Part shown: piece after piece, positions 43,961 to 55,788 of the stretch
Layout: each line of letters opens with the position of its first letter
How positions within the stretch are numbered: position 1 is the stretch's first letter
Origin: Datura wrightii
Lineage: Eukaryota; Streptophyta; Magnoliopsida; Solanales; Solanaceae
Direction: 5' to 3'
Length of the DNA stretch: 64,000 bases
NCBI GenBank assembly: GCA_035772735.1
Contig: JASDFA010000010.1
Coordinates: 35,837,501-35,901,500 of the forward strand
Notes under the pieces: model-generated
The model's input: the letters and a program-made list of their open reading frames with translations, nothing else
Told to the model about the DNA's origin: nothing
Database searches by the model: none
Position numbers and translations under genes: made by a program

Positions 43961-45851
43961 AAGGGACAAGACACCCAACTAACCCTAACATTCTAAAAAC
44001 AAGATATAAACAAGGTCTGAACATGAAGTCCTTGAATAATGAGGACTCACCACTGAAAGGTGAGAGTAGCACTGAGAGCAAGCTAGGAATGATGCTGAAC
44101 CTGTGAACCAGATCTTGAAAATATGTGGTTCAGTACTTGGAAGGTACTGAGTATATAGGGTATGCTAAAAAATGCTTAAAATAAAAGTTAAAGGAGTGGG
44201 GAAATCATGATTGTAAGACTGAAACCGTAAGTATGTCGTAAGGCTTAGTACTTCCAAAATATTAGTAAACCTTTCATGGTTATAACATGTGGGGAAAACA
44301 TTTCATAAAACATAAATTGAGCCAATGAAACATAATCATGCATTCACTTAAAAACCATGAGGAACAATGGGAGATTTCTATAACCGACAAACCCCATATG
44401 AGCACACGTGGAGCCTGACCTATAAACCTAGTCGGGAGGTCGTCCATACCTTCCCAAGGGTAGGAACCATGAAAGGTGTGATATCACTCGTGAAGGCCCC
44501 GTAGGGCATAGGGGACAGTCACTGAGAAGTTCCCAACATAACCTATGGTGGCACGTAGTTCTGAGATTCGGAGCGTAACTTGGGCCCCGAACCTACTCTG
44601 TGTTAATTACTACTCCCAAAACATGCAACGTGCTCATAGAAATTCATACATGACATGCATGGCTAGTTAAATCATGAGAATCATACCATTCCTTAGAATT
44701 CATAATACTAGCCATGGAATTGGGCCCGTGAATCGGCCAAAACCATAGTTCATACATCATAAGTGACATGTGGCCATTTCCCATAGTTTCAATCATACAT
44801 GAAATGCTTAAATTATAGGAAACATGATCATAATAACATGAGTAGTTGAAAACATTCTTAAATTCAAGAGATCATATCATGCTTGAGAAAATCACCATAA
44901 CCATGAATTTCACCAAAACCCCATGATTTGGGCACATGTGCTTTTAGGGATTAAATCATCAAATACTAAATAAAATAAGTGAAAACAGCCCAATAATTCA
45001 AACCCATGATTTTAGACATACTACAAAAGTTGGGTTATGACCCACCAAAAGTTGGTAACTTAAACATGGAATTAAGGAGAAATTGGGCATGGGTAGGAAC
45101 TAAACTACCCATTCAAAACCCCACATACCTGGAATTATGTTATTCTCAACTCCCTTGAAAAACCCTAGGTGAAAACTTGGAGAATTGAAGAAGAACACTT
45201 GAATCTCCTCCTACTACTTTCTCTAGTTATTGCAAATGCCAAATGAGATTTAGTATGAGTTTTTCCTCCTTAAAAGTCCTTGTCCCAACCTCAAAACAAT
45301 GTGGTTTAGGGTCTAAAAGCGTTTAAAAGTAGAAATTGCCCTTAACGAAATTTCCCTAAAACACAAGTCTGGCCCCGACCACGACTCGTACCACGAGTCA
45401 TACCATCAATTCACAACTCGTGGTCACCTCACCATTTTTCCCAATTTTCTTAATTTGGCCACGACTGGGATACCACAACTCGTACCAATATCCTACGGGT
45501 TGTACTATCAACCATGGTATAATCCACCCAAACCAATACGACTTAACCACTACTCCTCACCACGACTCCTTGCGACATCCTACGAGTCGTACCATGACCC
45601 TTGACGACCCACCCCGACACCACTGAGAAATTCACCACGACTCCTAACCACGAGTCATACCCACTTGCCACGACTCATAGGACTACTTATGGTATAACCT
45701 CAAGCTCTCGAACTCATCACGACTCGAGTCACTAGTCGTAGGTCCTCACCATGATTCGTACCTCGAGTTGTGCTGGTGCAAAATTTCAGGTTTTCTGCAG
45801 TTATCAACTTCAACTTTTGGGTCTATTATTTGGCCCTTCTGGGGTATTACA
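43961..45851 (-). repeat. 3' LTR of element E, truncated (1.9 kb left)
   Basis: The minus strand begins TGTAATACCCCAGAAGGG (45851). ACGACTC / GAGTCGT words are dense at 45370-45780. A donor-like CCAG then GTATGT lies at 45128-45123, 723 bases in. An AGTACTTGGAAGGTACT inverted repeat is at 44132-44148. It resembles the B LTR closely in layout. Confidence 0.87.
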
Positions 45852-46130
45852 ATATCTCCCCCTTGAAAACATTCTTCCTCGAATGTAGGAAACAAGCAGT
45901 AAATAGAAACATATGATTACCATATGCAAATTATGATCATTTAAACTAAAAATTGATGGAATGACTACCCGCGAAAAGAACTACATAGCTTGGCCGAATT
46001 CAGACATCACATACATATATCATATCATGGAACAAACATGCACGCTCGAATGGAACATAAAAAACTGATTAGAGGTTTAGGGCAAAACTGATACCTCAAA
46101 CTGTAACTAGGCCGGTAGGGAACAAATGGG
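45852..46130 (-). other. Polypurine tract and 3' untranslated segment of E
   Basis: CAAGGGGGAGAT on the minus strand at 45865-45854, next to the LTR. The rest is noncoding. Confidence 0.82.
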
Positions 46131-46559
46131 GGTATTAGCCATCATATCTGCTTCAGTTTCCCACATAGCTCCTTCAACTTGCTAGTTTCTCCAAAATACC
46201 TTTACTGAAGCCACTTCCTTGTTCCTCAACCTTCGAATCTGACGATCCAAGATTGTAACAGGAATTTCCTCATAACTGAGGCTATCTTTCATGCTAACAC
46301 TTTCCACCGGAACCACCAAGGCTGGATCTCCCATGCACTTTTCCAAGAGCGATACGTGAAATATGGGATGAACTGAAGCCGACTCTGAATGTAACTCTAA
46401 CTCATAGGCTACCTTACCCACTCTCCTCACAATCCGATATGGGTCAATACAGCGGGGGCTGAGTTTCCCTTTCTTCCCAATAATCAACACTCCCTTCATG
46501 GGAGATAGCTTTAGAAATACCCAATCGTTGACCTTGAACTCAAGCTCCCTTCTCCTCAC
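46131..46559 (-). pseudogene. Chromodomain and integrase C-terminus of E
   Basis: RRRELEFKVNDWVFLK, SPMKGVL, a GPY-like module (IDPYRIVRRVGKVAYELEL) and VSLLEKCMGD lead to the chromodomain (YEEIPVTILDRQIRRLRNK, VASVKVFWRN). A stop follows WRN at 46182, and the remaining part of the chromodomain is readable down to about 46131. Confidence 0.84.
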
Positions 46560-47432
46560 GTCCGCTTAAGACTTTTGGTGACTTTGAGTCATTTTCAGCC
46601 TTCCTCTTATTACCTAAACTTTCTCCATAGCCTCATGGACTGAATCTGGACCCATTAACGAAGCCTCACCAACTTCAAAAAACCACATGGGTGATCTACA
46701 CCTTTGCCCATAAAGAGCCTCGAACGGTGCCCTTTGAATGCTGGAGTGATAGTTTTTGTTGTAGGCAGACTCAATAAGAGGCAAATGCTCCTCCTAACAA
46801 TCCTTGAAGTCAATGACACAATCTCTCAAATTGTCCTCAAGAGTCTGGATATTCCGCTCCGCCTAACCATCTATTTCCGAATGGAATGTCATCTTAAGCT
46901 TGATTTGAGTACCAAGTCCCTTTTAAAAAGATCTCCAGAACTGGGAGGTGAATTGAGTAGCTCTATCTGATATAATGGAAAAGGGCACTCCATGCAATCT
47001 AACCGATTCTCGAATGTACAACTTTGCATAATCTTCTACAGAATCGGTGGTTTTGACCTGTAGGAAGTGAGAAGCCTTGGTTAACCTGTTCACCATAACC
47101 TAGATCGAGTCATACTCTCTTTGTGTGCGGGGGAAAACTATTACAAAGTCCATGTTGATCTCTTCCCACTTACAAGTAGGAATGTTGATATCTTGAAGTA
47201 TACCCCTCGGTCTTTGGTGCTTGACTTTCACTTGATGGCAATTCGGACACTTGGCTACAAATTCCGCATTATCCCTCTTCATGCCATTCCACCAGTAGAT
47301 TTCCCGCAAGGCATGATACATTTTGGTGGCACCTGGATGGATAGAATCTCTGGATCTGTGAGACTCATGCAACATCCGACTCCTCAAATCCCCCACATTC
47401 GGAACACATAAGCGACCCTGGTACCGAAGCAC
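46560..47432 (-). pseudogene. Integrase of element E, broken
   Basis: The piece 47100-47432 has the zinc finger (HPGATKMYHALREIYWW, CPNCHQVK) and NMDFVI. The core between 46560 and 47099 shows IISDRATQF-, GLGTQIKL- and FEALYGQRCRS-like motifs with several stops and shifts. Confidence 0.8.
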
Positions 47433-48251
47433 ACCATCTCCCCCTTTGGAGAAGACTTCTACTTTCTAACCTTGAATGGCTTCTTTCAACTTTACCAATG
47501 TTGGATCTTCATCTTGTTTAGCCTTCACCTCAGCTACTAAAGATGACTCTGACCCATTCTAAACTACCACCCCACCATCGGTCGAACCAACTAACCTAAC
47601 TCCCAACCGTGCAAGTCGATGTACCTCCTTTACTAGCTCCTTCTTGTCTACACTCACATGTGACACACTCTCCATAGAAAGTCTACTAAGAGTGTCTGCT
47701 ACCATGTTGGCCTTGCCTGCGTGATAAAGGACACTCATGTCATAGTCCTTAAGTAGCTCCAACCACCTCCGTTGCCGAAGGTTCAGTTCCTTCTGTAAGA
47801 ACACATATTGTAAGATCTTGTGGTCTGTGAATACATCTACATGAACCCCATACAAGTATTTTCACCATATCTTTAAAGAAAATACCACAACGACAAACTC
47901 AAAATCATGGGTCGGGCAATTCTTCTCGTGAGTTTTTAGCTGTCTGGAAGCATATGCTACGACTTTCCCATGCTGCATCAATACACATCCCAGTCTGACC
48001 CTCAAAGAATCACAATATACAACGAATCCATCCGTACCCTTCGGTACAGTCAACACCGGTGCTAAAGTGAGCTTGGCCTTCGATTCCTGGAAGCTCCTCT
48101 CACAAGCCTCTGACCATTGGAACTTCACCTTTTTCTGAGTCAATCTAGTCAGTGGGGCTGCAATGGATGAGAAACCTTCCACAAACCTCCATAGTAACAT
48201 GCTAAGCCCAAAAAGCTTCTGATCACCAAAGGGTTTACCGTTTTGGGCCAA
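47433..48251 (-). pseudogene. RNase H of element E
   Basis: The piece 47862-48251 contains the connection and first half of RNase H: VYCDSLRVRLG (first aspartate) and HDFEFVVVVFSLKIW (the LELA glutamate region, altered). The piece 47559-47855 contains FTDHKILQYVF, LLKDYDMSVLYH and TLSRLS. They are separated by a stop at 47862, about two residues before the VHVDVFTDH stretch. Confidence 0.82.
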
Positions 48252-48640
48252 TTCTTTACTGCCTCTATTTTCTGAGAGTCCACCCTTATACCTTTGCTTG
48301 ACACCACATGTCCCAAGAATGCAACTGATTTCAGCACAAATTCACATTTGCTGAACTTGGTGTATAACTGGTTGTCCCTGAGGGTCTAAAGTGCTACCCT
48401 CAGGTATGCGGCATGTTCCTCCTTGCTCCGAGAGTATATTAATTGTGATCAATGAACATGATCACGAACATATCCAAATATTCCTTGAATACCCTATTCA
48501 TCAGGTCCAGAAAAGTTGCAGAGGCAGTTGTTAGTTCAAAAGACATAACAACGAATTCAAAATGGCCATACCGGGTCTTGAAAGCAGTCTTTGGGATGTC
48601 ATTCTCCCGACCCTGATCTAGTGATACCCGGAACTGAGAT
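48252..48640 (-). pseudogene. Reverse transcriptase second half of E, broken
   Basis: The piece 48149-48337 has SVAFLGHVVSSKGIRV and the connection. Upstream, the palm shows FIDH in place of FIDD followed by a one-base deletion (near 48445-48455), then FGLTNAPATF-like sequence. The enzyme was already dead when these changes arose, or died by them. Confidence 0.78.
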
Positions 48641-49255
48641 CTATCTTGGAGAAATATTTGGCACCCTGAATCTGATCAAATAGTCATCGATCCTAGGTAA
48701 AGGGTATCTATTCTTTATGGTGACCTTGTTCAACTGTCTATAGTCAATACACATTCGAAGGGAACCATCTTTCTTCTGGACGAACAACACTGGGGCACCC
48801 CATGGATATCTGCTCGGTCTGATGAGACCCTTATCAAGAAAATCCTTCAACTGTTCCTTTAACTCTTTTAGCTCGTCAAGAGCCAGTCGGTAAGGAGGAA
48901 TTGATAAGGGCTGCGTGTCGGGCAAGAGGTCAATTTCAAAATCAATCTCCCTTTCGGGAGGAACACCTGGTAGGTCATCTGGAAACACCTCGGTATACTC
49001 ACATACCATGGGGACTGACTGAATGGTCGGGGTCTCGGATGTGGCATCCTTAACCCTAAGCAAATGGTATATACAACCTTTAGCAATTATTTTCCGGGCC
49101 TTGAGATAGGAGATAAAGCGACCTACAGGTACCGCTAAAACACCCCTCCATTCTAAAACTGGTTCATCTAGAAATCGAAACTTCACCGCTCTAGTCCTAC
49201 AGTTAACATAAGCATAACATGCAAACAACCAGTCCATACCCAAAAATAATGTCAA
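48641..49255 (-). pseudogene. Protease end, linker and first RT motifs of E
   Basis: An open piece of 204 codons: FLGMDWLFACYA, FISYLKARKIIAKGC, a VPPEREIDFEIDLLPDTQP stretch, LLDKGLIRP-type (here FLDKGLIRPSRYPWGAP), DGSLRMCIDYRQLNK and LPRIDD. It ends at a shift just after IDD, where DLFDQL is expected. Confidence 0.84.
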
Positions 49256-49520
49256 AATCGATCATAACCAATTTTACTAAGTATACGGAGGTAACTTTAT
49301 GCAATACGGTAATGGGGCAACCTCTATATACCCGCCTTGCTATGATTGAATCACCAACCGAAGTATATACAGAGAATGGTTCAGATAAGATTTCGGGACT
49401 GATTCCAAAGTGACTAACAATGTAAGGTGTCACAAAAGACAGTGCAACTCCTGGATCTAACAAAGCATAAGCATCAATATGAAAGACTCGTAACATACCC
49501 GTAACCACATCGGGAGAATC
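49256..49520 (-). pseudogene. Protease active-site region of E
   Basis: The ORF 49203-49508 has MVTGMLRVFHIDAYALLDPG, with the DPG form of the active site, then FVTPYIVSHFGISPEIL. A frameshift near 49250 breaks the link to the following piece, and the two ORFs overlap there. Confidence 0.83.
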
Positions 49521-50742
49521 CTCCCGCTCCTATCGAGAGCCAAGTGCATAAAACCCGTTCTGGCGCTGGCCACTAGTTGAACTAGTTGAAGCACCCTGCT
49601 GAGTCTGACGTGCCACTGGAACCACTGAATTGGCTGCTGAAATGCGGACTCCACTACCCCCTGACCTAGCTGCGGGGCAATCCCTGAGTCTGTGTCTGGG
49701 TTTGCCACACCCGAAACAAGCATCTGAGCCCACCAAACACTTCCTTGGGTGATTCTTTCTACAATTAGCACAAAATGGGAACGTGCGCTCTGTGCGCATG
49801 CTATTTTGACTCCTCAAACCTGATGCCCCGCTCCTCTGACCATCTTGTGGCCTGGATGGAGTACTGGCTAAAGATGGTGATGGTGTAATGGACCTGTGCT
49901 GGGACTACTGGTGAGGCCCACCCCCTGGCCTCTGCTGGGAGAACCAGTGGCTATCAATTCTTGCCCTCTTGGCCTTCCTCTACCTCATATGAGCTGCTTC
50001 CATCTGCTAGGCATAGAGGACTATTTGTGGGTAGTCCATATCCATATAAAGCATGGCTGTTCTGCAATGCTTATCCAGATACTCAGCAACTCCCTGCACG
50101 AATCTGCTCACCCGCGCCCTCCGATCCATCACTAACTCCAGGGCATACTTTGACAGGCGAGTGAACTCAAGTGAATATTCTAGCACCATCATCTTCCCTT
50201 GCTTGAGGTTAACAAACTCATTTTCTTTAAATTCCCTCATCTTCTGAGGGAAGAACCTGTCGAGAAAGGATGTGTGGAATTCATCCCAGCTGATAGGGTC
50301 TGCTCCCGCTGCCCTACCGTCCCTCCATTTCTTGAACCAAATGTAAGTGACCTCCTTTAGTTGATATGAGGCCAAGTCCACACACTTCTCACTTGTCATC
50401 CACATCACCTAAGTGACCTTTAAGATCCCCTCAATGAACTCGTGTGGATCCTCATCCACCTTTGCCCAAGAGAACTCGGGAGGGTTCATCCTTAGAAAGT
50501 CCATGATTAGGGCTGCTGCTGCATTTCTGTTCTAAGGAATGTGCGCGATAGCCTGCTGGTTGACCTAAGCGGTCAAGGCATGCGCCAACATTTGAATCGA
50601 CATCTGAAACTTGGCGTGGGCTGCTGGCTCTGGTGCTTGGGGCTCCTGAACCGGTGGGGCTTGCTAGACGCCCATTATCATGGCCACCCTCGTGGCCTTC
50701 ATCATTTCTGTTCCTCCTTCCGATCATCCTTCTAGGCACCAT
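49521..50742 (-). pseudogene. gag of element E, broken
   Basis: It starts at the ATG at 50742 (MVPRRMIGRRNRND). The N-terminal piece ends at 50452. The capsid piece 50007-50408 has SYQLKEVTYIWFKKW, WDEFHTSFLDRFF and LEYSLEFTRLSKYA. The zinc-knuckle piece 49530-49817 has CANCRKNHPRKC and CFGCGKPRHRLRDC. Stops lie between all three. Confidence 0.86.
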
Positions 50743-50938
50743 AATTTTTTGAAATCGAGAAACGCAAAAATTAGAAGGATGGAGAGGTTTTCACTACACG
50801 ACATAGATCATGAAAGAAGGGGATATTTCCTACAACATTTAGTAGCCTCTTCGTCATACGTGTGGCGCGCTTCACACCCATGAGAAAGACTCTACCTAAC
50901 GCATCTTTAAGACTCCCTAGGACACATATGAACCATTT

Positions 50939-50949
50939 CTCTGATACCA
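50939..50949 (-). other. Primer-binding site of E, initiator tRNA-Met type
   Basis: TGGTATCAGAG on the minus strand, four bases from the LTR. Confidence 0.85.
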
Positions 50950-50953
50950 AGTT

Positions 50954-51328
50954 TGTCATGACCCGAGAGTACACCCGGATTGTAGACACGGGACAAGGAG
51001 CCCCGAAAGACTCTAAATCAACCCATGGCGTGAGCATAAATCTAATTCATACACATAAGGTTGAAGACTTAACTTAAAATTCAAGAATTTAAATGAAATG
51101 TTACATGAAATATAAGAAACGGTAATACATAATCCGAGCATAAATAGCGGAATACTACGTTTAAGTCTGAAAGCCTCAAATCATAATGGCGAGGCTGAAG
51201 GGACAAGACTCCCAACAAACCCCAACATTCTAGAAACAAAAGATAAACAAAGTATGAACTTGAAATCCTCGAATCATGAGGACTCACCACTGAAAGCTGA
51301 GAGCAGAACTGAGAGCAAGCTAGAAAAC
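50954..51328 (-). repeat. 5' LTR of element E, only about 375 bp left
   Basis: The minus strand ends GGGTCATGACA at 50954. On the other side it breaks off at about 51322-51332, where sequence of element F begins. Confidence 0.85.
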
Positions 51329-52983
51329 ATGCATAGTTTTATCAATACTAGGACCTTCAACACATTAAGACCTCCTGGACTCATGAATCGACTCTCGATA
51401 TTGGCAAACTCATGCAAATCAGCTGACCAAGATATCCGACACGAAATTTAATCTCTCGTCAAGCATGTGCCCTCACAACACAAGAGAATTTTTCCCCTTT
51501 TTAATCACATGAACTCAGAACATTACATGCAGGGGCATATAAACACAATTTCGCTCTCTCTCCCAAAAGAATTCACATGCATCATGTCATGAACCATAGG
51601 CTTGCCTTTAGTGTATTACTCCACTAATATAAGTACGTGTGATGTAAGATCACGTAGGACTTAACGGGTTGTAATGTAGCTCCAGAACTAGTAAATACTG
51701 GGCTAACCAATAATAACAACTAGCATCCTTAAGCGCTTTTTCAATACATCCCATCAACCTTATGGCATTGTTTCTTCCTTCATTCTCCCATTCTTGAAGT
51801 CTGTCTTTATTTTTTACCCCATATCTTTAAGCACACTTGACTCAATTACAAAGATTATTTATACATCTTCATTATATTTAAGTTATAACGAGTGCACCTT
51901 CGACCTTTACTTTCCTTTCATCACTCTGCTTTTTCTTTTCTTTTCACCATTCTCACTCCTTGACATTGTGGGAAAATTACTTTCTTTTCTTGAGCGCTTT
52001 AGGGTTTTGGATCAAATTCACGAATAATGAAAAGAAGGGGTTAAGCTCGGTTTACACCTTTTTGAAAAAAGAAAAATATTAGGCTAAAGGCTCAATGGGC
52101 TAACTAGGGTGTACATTGAAGGTGGGTATGATAATGAAAGAAAAAAAACGTTCGGTTAAAGCAAAGAAATGCCTACATCCATTCCTACAATACACATCCT
52201 TCATTTCGTTTTGTACACACACCAGGCAAGTTCTAGACATTTCACAATAGCATGGAAGAAACGAAACCTCACTATACGCTCATTTCACATGCTCAACTCA
52301 AGACATATTCACAGACTCTTCAATCAGCTAATTACAAGAATTCAAACATTAAGCCTCAATCACACTGAATCGAACTCTATGGCCTAGGTATCTCAATATA
52401 TTTACAAAGTTGCATGCTTTCATACGAATCACTTTTGCATTTCAAATATCATGTACAACACGCAACCATAATTTCGCAACCATAAAGTAACGACAAGTTT
52501 TGGGATGCAAACCAACAAAAGAAAAACTAAAAATAAATGAACAAAAAAATCTACTCCTAACGACTACATTTCCCTGAAGACGGTTGTCATCCATCCATCA
52601 TAGGGAATTGTCACTAACTAAGACTTCGGTTCAATGGGACTATTCTCGATAAAAGAACCGAAAACAAACACCGAGAAACCCAAAATTTAAAAATTCATGA
52701 TTTTTTTTAAAAAAAAAATATCAATCATTTCGATAAAACAAAAATATGTACAAAACCAGCTAACAACGTTCAACAGCGCACAACAGCTGCAGCTTAATTG
52801 CAATACAGACATACACACAAATCACAGTGTCACAAGTTTATCCTAGCACAACAACAGACAGAGGCATTAAAAATAACAACAACAACCGACACCTAACTAC
52901 TCCCACCCCACACTTAAATCGAACACTGTCCCTAGTGTTCACAAAATTCAGCATAGTACGAAAGTAGGTGGTGAAACTCCCTA
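51329..52983 (-). other. Noncoding spacer after the extra ORF in F
   Basis: It is similar to 3170-4857 of AT2 throughout, for example around GATGTAAGATCACGTAGG at 51642. No ORF of note. A PPT-like motif is at 52906. The small ORFs at 51794 and 52169 have no counterpart in AT2. Confidence 0.7.
52906..52916 (-). other. PPT-like TAAGTGTGGGG, downstream of extra ORF (F)
   Basis: Exact CCCCACACTTA on the plus strand, 68 bases beyond the ORF stop, as in AT2. Confidence 0.6.
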
Positions 52984-54204
52984 TCAATCAAAGTATTCCA
53001 CTTCTTCGTCAGGTGCCGCTGCCTCATCTCCCATGTCTGAATCGCCCCTGTCGTCATCATCTGACTCTACATCGGAGTCATCACGACGTGTCTCCTCATC
53101 TATGGGGACATCATCATCAGTGGGCTCCACAAAAGCTGGCCCCACTCGGCATAGAGCCCTGGCATTTTCGCCAAAAGGGTAGTCTAGCTTGAGCTGCCAC
53201 AGCTCCTCTTCTGTTGCCGGCCTCTCACCTATACGTAGTTGAAGCATCTGCATCCCAAACATGCGAGCCATGTACTGATCATCCCGAGCATGTCGCTCGG
53301 CTAGTGTCAAAACTGGCCCGTGAAAGGTGTCGGGTGCCTTAGTTTTGGTGACATCTAAGGCCCGCCTCTCCATCTGCAGGATGTAGTCAAGGGCCTCCTC
53401 CTCAACATCTAGGCCTCTCAGGAATGTGGTCAGTAACCTACCAAACTCGTACTTGTGCCCTTGATGCAAACGGGCTCTCTTCATGGCGGAGATAATCACC
53501 GCCCCCACATTGATCTCCAGCCCTTTCATTAAGGCGTATACCAAGCATACACGATCCCGGGTGACATCTGTCATATGCACCCCTGGGATCAGGCAGGAAC
53601 AAACAATCTTCAGCCATATCCTGGCTTCCCTGTTCATCTGTGAGTAGGGCAAGGTCTGATGGTAGCCCCATTCCTTATGCCTGCTCCAACGTGCTATAGA
53701 CCGGGTTCCACACAAAGTGTGTCTGATATCCACATATGGTGGAGTGATATTCAGCTGCCGAAGCACATGGGCGTCTGTGTCATGTGCCCCCAAGATGGCA
53801 TTAAGGAGGTGGGGCTCAAAACTGACTATCTTCCCCCTTATCTTGATGGTGTGACTTCTGAGTGTTGGGTTCCAATTGGCGTAGAATTCCCAAATCAGGT
53901 GCAGGTTGCACTCCTTGGGCACTTCAAAAATAAAATTTAGACCGACTGCCTCAATCCTGTGGACAATCCAGGGGAATTCCTGTGCCAATGGTTCCCTAGC
54001 AATGTGTTCTTCGGGGAAGTATTTGCTTTCCTTATGCTTTGTGTACCATTTCTTCCCCTCCTTTGTCACCCATCTGGTTCCGTATTTTCGGCGTTGGCCG
54101 TGTGGAACCGCTGGTGCTGCTGGGATTGCTGTTCCCAGCCTAATTCTTTTTGTTCCGGTGCCTGATGTTGATGCGCCCTTCCCTTTATCTTGCCTGCTTT
54201 CCAT
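52984..54204 (-). CDS. Extra ORF of Athila-like element F, unbroken, about 406 residues
   Basis: This is the longest intact ORF in the window. The ATG at 54204 (METMESR in the extended frame, start at the second M) fits the AT2 copy; the open frame extends four codons further without an ATG. The basic N-terminus holds RQDKGKGASTSG and TKRIRLG. The middle holds REPLAQEF, WEFYANWNPTLRSHTIKIRG, HLLNAILGAHDTDAHVLRQL and VCLVYALMKGLEINVGAVII. The tail is strongly acidic and ends EEVEYFD. I recognise it as the plant envelope-like / 'putative transposon protein' type seen in Athila-type elements (Pfam Transpos_RTV from memory). I see no signal peptide or clear membrane span, so a true envelope is doubtful. 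Its role is unknown. Confidence 0.8.
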   Translation of the reverse strand: MESRQDKGKGASTSGTGTKRIRLGTAIPAAPAVPHGQRRKYGTRWVTKEGKKWYTKHKESKYFPEEHIAREPLAQEFPWIVHRIEAVGLNFIFEVPKECNLHLIWEFYANWNPTLRSHTIKIRGKIVSFEPHLLNAILGAHDTDAHVLRQLNITPPYVDIRHTLCGTRSIARWSRHKEWGYHQTLPYSQMNREARIWLKIVCSCLIPGVHMTDVTRDRVCLVYALMKGLEINVGAVIISAMKRARLHQGHKYEFGRLLTTFLRGLDVEEEALDYILQMERRALDVTKTKAPDTFHGPVLTLAERHARDDQYMARMFGMQMLQLRIGERPATEEELWQLKLDYPFGENARALCRVGPAFVEPTDDDVPIDEETRRDDSDVESDDDDRGDSDMGDEAAAPDEEVEYFD

Positions 54205-54286
54205 TGTTTCTATCAAACCAAACAGACAGTCCCAATGTTAATCTAAGTAAAATTAGCTTCGACTAAGGTTGGGTTAAGCTAGCCTA

Positions 54287-54297
54287 CCCCACACTTA
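54287..54297 (-). other. PPT-like TAAGTGTGGGG, upstream of extra ORF (F)
   Basis: Exact CCCCACACTTA on the plus strand, 83 bases before the ORF start, as in AT2. Confidence 0.6.
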
Positions 54298-54529
54298 GTC
54301 TTCAGCCACAATCACAACATTACGGCAAGATCATACTTATTTCATAAAAACAAACAACAAAACATAACAAATATGCCTAGTGCATTCAGAGAATTCGACG
54401 GTATAAATTCTATGTACTACTCAGACTTCGTACAGCTAGTCACTACAACATTACCATCGTTCACATTTCATCACATCGCACTTAGCAAGGAGAAACAAAG
54501 AAAAATTTATCTACACGAACCTATACAAT
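54298..54529 (-). other. Spacer upstream of the extra ORF in F
   Basis: AT-rich with no ORF of note. It matches the order of AT2 near 6173-6330, for example TGTACTACTCAGACTTC at 54412 and TTTGTACTACTCAGACTTC at 6294. It is cut by element G. Confidence 0.6.
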
Positions 54530-55614
54530 TGTCACATCCCACCTTGGGGGGTATGACGGGCACCTGGTGCCTGCTAGACTCTGGACTGCTAAATGGTCCA
54601 GCCTGAGCACATCGGGTGCTTTGGCTGGCTCTGGCTCTGTTCCAAGAAACAAACCAGCTATATAACGGCTGTAAACACAGCCTCCGGCCAACTGGCCTAT
54701 AGCCACCTGTACCTGTAATAACAGCTAACCAGAACACACTCATAACAAGGAACCTATGCGGGCCGACAAGGCCACCATGCTGTCTAGTCATCTGTAATAT
54801 CAACACAAGACTACTGTAAGACTACGAGACTGGCAAGGTCACCACTACTGTCAAACTAAGGCCTCACACGGCCAACATAAATTGAAATGCTAAACGGCTA
54901 CAGCAAACTGCACGGCCTCACATGACCGACTCAACTGACCACAGGGAAATATATACAGACTGCAAGCCTCTAGGAATAACAATAGAAATGATCGGGACAG
55001 GGCCCCGACCTACCCGTACTGTACAAAAAGGAAAAGGAGCTACACCTCTAGAAATCAGACTCCGGATGATAGGAGCTGAATACTCAATAGCTGGCTGGAA
55101 TCACGAGGGATCGCCTCCTCGTCTATGAGTACCTGTAGGCAAATAATACAGCGCCCCACTGGGCGTCAGTACCACTGCTACTGAGTATGCAAAGCAACTG
55201 AAATAGTACAACTGAAAACAACTGAATAAAGATAGCCTAACTAGCATTTCTGTATAGCAGGAGATAATTGAATCTGAAGAAGCTGACATAAACTAGATCG
55301 GGCTTTCTATACTGATAAGGCAGAGACGTACCTGTAGACGCAACGGCCTGCTGTCTAGTAGCTAGTATACAATATATATAGCACATAAATAGCTATACAA
55401 GTAGCAAGCAAGAGTCAATACCAACCCCCATAAGCCGGATGACGCCAAGCAAGCAAACAATCTATATACCCCTACCCGAGTCAAAACCAACCAAAAATAA
55501 GTCACTCCACTTATCTACTCACTTCGGAGCTCCTCTACCAGCCCCCTGGGTCTCCGGCTCGGGCCGTAGCCTCCGATATAAGCAACCGTGTCTGGGTCCG
55601 GAGGACTCCTGTGT

Positions 55615-55788
55615 AGACAGTAACAGATAGGGTCTGGATCCCCAGACACACTAAACGGGGCTACCTGAAACCGGAGCTACACCTGTAACAACTGAATGTA
55701 CAGACAGTAACAGATAGGGTCTGATTCCCTGGACACTGCTCAACAGGGCTATCTGATACCGGAGCTGTACCTGTAATGCTGATCAGAC
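55615..55788. repeat. 87-bp tandem duplication in G LTR
   Basis: Two diverged copies starting AGACAGTAACAGATAGGGTC at 55615 and 55702. The same pair is in the 5' LTR near 63606 and 63693, so the duplication predates this insertion. Confidence 0.85.

Larger units (their letters stand above)
43961..51328 (-). mobile_element. Chromovirus E (minus strand), both LTRs truncated
   Basis: It consists of a 3' LTR fragment (43961-45851), a complete internal region (45852-50953) and a 5' LTR fragment (50954-51328). The two LTR fragments overlap by about 130 bp of homologous sequence (near 43961-44090 and 51194-51328). Both outer ends are broken where they meet D and F, so no target duplication can be seen. 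Confidence 0.88.
51329..54529 (-). mobile_element. Athila-like element F (minus strand), extra-ORF region
   Basis: It is collinear with 3170-6200 of AT2: spacer, PPT-like motif, extra ORF, PPT-like motif, then spacer. It lacks its 3' LTR (deleted at the junction with E) and is interrupted at 54530 by element G. Its pol, gag and 5' LTR would be right of the window. Confidence 0.87.

Noticed and set aside
43701..44081. 126-codon ORF as a novel gene
   Set aside because: Its N-terminal third is E LTR sequence and the rest is D gag; it is a product of the deletion junction.
53438..54241. ORFs in other frames over the extra ORF of F
   Set aside because: They are shadows of the 410-codon frame, which is the one matched by the AT2 copy.
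54507..55630. ORFs of 60-99 codons near the start of element G
   Set aside because: They are inside the G LTR and are mirrored at 62369-63734.
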